Of a stretch of 6,494 nt of DNA, positions 5,036-6,494 are shown piece by piece. The DNA lies in NCBI GenBank assembly GCA_946613735.1, contig CAMOFS010000094.1:1-6494 (forward strand), read 5' to 3'. This DNA comes from an uncultured Lachnospiraceae bacterium (GTDB lineage Bacteria > Bacillota_A > Clostridia > Lachnospirales > Lachnospiraceae). The translations under genes were made by a program, and so were the position numbers. Under the pieces are notes generated by a model. That model saw only the letters and a program-made list of their open reading frames with translations. It made no database searches and was not told the origin of the DNA. Position 1 is the first letter of the stretch. Every line of letters starts with the position of its first letter.

Positions 5036-6382
5036 ATGGACGAGGTACAGATAAGCAGGGTCATGCCCAATTCTCTCAGTGCCGAGCGATCTGTCATTGG
5101 TTCCATGATGATGGATAAGGATGCCATCACTGAGGTTATGGAGATCTTGACCCCGGACGATTTTTACAATGCACCCTTTAATACCATGTATGAGGTGCTT
5201 TTGGCTCTTTACGAGGAAGGAAAAAGTGGAGATCTGGTCATTTTACAGGATCGGCTCAAGCAAAAGAACCTGCCGGGACAGTTTACTGATCCGGTGTATC
5301 TGGCAGACATACTCGACGGTGTCAGCGTTTCGGTCAATGCAGCCGAGCACGCCCGTATAGTAAAGGAAAAATCTCTTTTACGACAGGTGATCCGCACCAA
5401 TCAGGAGATAGAGAACACCTGCTTCAAGGGTGAGGATACCTCAGATGCGATATTGGATGAGACAGAGAGGCGTCTCAATGATCTTATAAAGAATAAAGGT
5501 GTGGAGGATGACGTTCCCATCCACATTGTTGTTCAGAATGCTCTTTCAGCCATAGAGGCGGCTTCAAAGCAAAAGGGCAAGATAACTGGTATTCCCACGG
5601 GCTTTATTGATCTGGATTACAAGATGGCCGGACTGCAGCCTTCGGATCTGATCCTTTTGGCGGCACGTCCCTCTATGGGAAAGACGGCTCTTGCACTAAA
5701 CATAGCACAGTATGTGGCTTTTCATGATCACCATTGTGTGGCAATTTTTTCTTTGGAGATGTCAAAGGAGCAGCTGGTCAACAGGCTTTTTTCACTTGAG
5801 TCCAAGGTGGATGCCCAGAAGCTTCGTACCGGCAGCCTCCAGGAGAGCGAATGGGAGCAGCTGGTGGAAGGTGCTTCGAATATCGCTCGTTCTAACCTTA
5901 TCATAGACGATACCCCGGGTATTTCTGTGGCGCAGCTTAGGAGTAAGTGCAGAAAATACAGCAGGGAAAAGGATCTCAAGCTGGTGATCATAGACTACCT
6001 GCAGCTTATGACGGGTTCAGGCAAAAATGAATCGAGGCAGCAGGAGATATCCGATATATCCCGATCCTTAAAGGGTCTTGCCAGGGAGCTCAATGTCCCG
6101 GTGATCGCCTTATCCCAGCTTAACCGCGGTGTTGAGCAAAGGGAGGACAAGCGTCCCATGCTGTCGGATCTTCGTGATTCCGGTGCCATAGAGCAGGATG
6201 CGGATGTGGTGATGTTCATATACAGGGATGATTATTATAATAAGGATTCTGATAGAAAGGGTATATCAGAGGTGATCATAGCCAAGCAGAGAAACGGTCC
6301 CATAGGAACTGTGGATCTGGTATGGCTGCCTGAATATACCATGTTTAAAAACAGGGAAAAGGAACATAAGAAAAAGGATTAA
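5036..6382 (+). CDS. dnaB: Replicative DNA helicase DnaB
   Basis: A 448-residue hexameric 5'-3' helicase that unwinds DNA at the replication fork and recruits primase (called DnaC in Bacillus). The N-terminal primase-interacting helical domain (about 10-110) begins at RVMPNSLSAERSVIGSMMMD. A linker (about 111-180) leads to the RecA-like motor from GIPTGFIDLD (185-194). The motor has Walker A ARPSMGKTA (210-218), catalytic E241 in FSLEMS, Walker B LVIIDYLQLM (316-325, D320), sensor Q361 in ALSQLNR, and the arginine-finger region AKQRNGP (416-422, K417 and R419). The Walker A and DnaB-specific motifs are uninterrupted, so no intein is present. AGGAGG (5026-5031) overlaps the rplI stop and lies 4 bases before the ATG, a slightly tight but usual spacing; the next Met (residue 10) would cut into a conserved segment. 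Length is typical. It ends the operon, directly before a terminator. Confidence 0.97.
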   Translation: MDEVQISRVMPNSLSAERSVIGSMMMDKDAITEVMEILTPDDFYNAPFNTMYEVLLALYEEGKSGDLVILQDRLKQKNLPGQFTDPVYLADILDGVSVSVNAAEHARIVKEKSLLRQVIRTNQEIENTCFKGEDTSDAILDETERRLNDLIKNKGVEDDVPIHIVVQNALSAIEAASKQKGKITGIPTGFIDLDYKMAGLQPSDLILLAARPSMGKTALALNIAQYVAFHDHHCVAIFSLEMSKEQLVNRLFSLESKVDAQKLRTGSLQESEWEQLVEGASNIARSNLIIDDTPGISVAQLRSKCRKYSREKDLKLVIIDYLQLMTGSGKNESRQQEISDISRSLKGLARELNVPVIALSQLNRGVEQREDKRPMLSDLRDSGAIEQDADVVMFIYRDDYYNKDSDRKGISEVIIAKQRNGPIGTVDLVWLPEYTMFKNREKEHKKKD

Positions 6383-6413
6383 AAAAGGACATCCCGTAGG
6401 GGGTGTCCTTTTT
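6382..6413. terminator. Bidirectional rho-independent terminator between dnaB and the convergent ferredoxin gene
   Basis: AAAAAGGACATCCC (6382-6395) pairs with GGGTGTCCTTTTT (6401-6413) plus G6400. This makes a 14-bp stem with one T-G wobble and a GTAG loop. The five-A left end and five-T right end give a U tract in either direction. It starts on the last base of the dnaB stop codon and ends 10 bases before the ferredoxin stop, so it can serve both genes. Confidence 0.92.
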
Positions 6414-6423
6414 GTTGATCATA

Positions 6424-6494
6424 TTAACCCTGAGAGATAGCTCCTGTAGGGCAAACACCAGCGCAGGTGCCGCACTCAACGCAAGCGCTCTCAT
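6424..6494 (-). CDS. 4Fe-4S ferredoxin, C-terminal part only
   Basis: On the minus strand the last 22 complete codons read ESACVECGTCAGVCPTGAIS then QG and TAA (complement of 6424-6426). The spacing C-x2-C-x2-C-x3-C-P is the classic 4Fe-4S ligand set. Its position this close to the C-terminus fits the small clostridial 2[4Fe-4S] ferredoxins of about 55-60 residues, where this would be the second cluster motif. Such proteins are cytoplasmic electron carriers for pyruvate:ferredoxin oxidoreductase, hydrogenase and Rnf. The start and first cluster lie beyond the window, so a larger ferredoxin-domain enzyme ending in this motif is not excluded. It converges on dnaB and shares its terminator. Confidence 0.85.
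   Translation of the reverse strand, partial: ESACVECGTCAGVCPTGAISQG

Noticed and set aside
5036..6382. Possible intein or insertion in dnaB, a common intein host
   Set aside because: All helicase motifs occur in order at normal spacing and the protein is 448 residues, so nothing is inserted.
1..6494. CRISPR array, tRNA/rRNA, insertion sequence or defence genes
   Set aside because: No regularly spaced repeats, cloverleaf sequences, transposase motifs or defence-family domains were seen on either strand.

Overview
This window looks like a chromosomal housekeeping segment from a low-to-moderate GC Firmicute, most likely a Clostridia/Lachnospiraceae relative. I base this on the gdpP-rplI-dnaB order (as in yybT-rplI-dnaC of Bacillus), strong AGGAG-type ribosome binding sites, an anaerobe-style 4Fe-4S ferredoxin at the right edge, and a stand-alone MsmK/UgpC sugar-importer ATPase. 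The family-level assignment is inference from protein style; no rRNA or other taxonomic marker is present.

Layout: 1-198 is the 3' end of a left-handed beta-helix (hexapeptide repeat) protein of the gamma-carbonic-anhydrase-like type. It is followed by a short hairpin repeat starting right after the stop codon and by a strong terminator (246-282). The 110 bases before the next gene hold a candidate promoter, a duplicated T6ACA5 motif, and two perfect inverted repeats, the second touching the ribosome binding site. 394-1506 is the shared carbohydrate ABC-importer ATPase (MsmK/UgpC), with codon use typical of a highly expressed gene. 1562-2431 is a PucR/CdaR-type C-terminal-HTH regulator whose ribosome binding site lies in the 3' arm of a 12-bp hairpin; a candidate promoter overlaps the same hairpin. 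2512-6382 is a compact three-gene unit: gdpP (membrane-anchored c-di-AMP phosphodiesterase), rplI (ribosomal protein L9, 4-base overlap with gdpP) and dnaB (replicative helicase, 8-base gap). A bidirectional terminator (6382-6413) separates it from a convergent 2[4Fe-4S]-type ferredoxin, of which only the last 22 complete codons are in the window.

How it works together: the ATPase would energise several sugar importers and the neighbouring HTH protein may sense carbon or nitrogen state, but its ligand and targets cannot be read from sequence. The gdpP-rplI-dnaB unit links second-messenger turnover, ribosome function and replication by co-transcription; that linkage is conserved in Firmicutes and is not new.

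I found no mobile element, CRISPR array, RNA gene, toxin-antitoxin pair or defence system. I do not see a previously undescribed multi-gene system. The most interesting signals are regulatory: the hairpin/promoter overlap at the regulator start, the palindromic leader of msmK, and the loss of both conserved N-domain glycines in L9.
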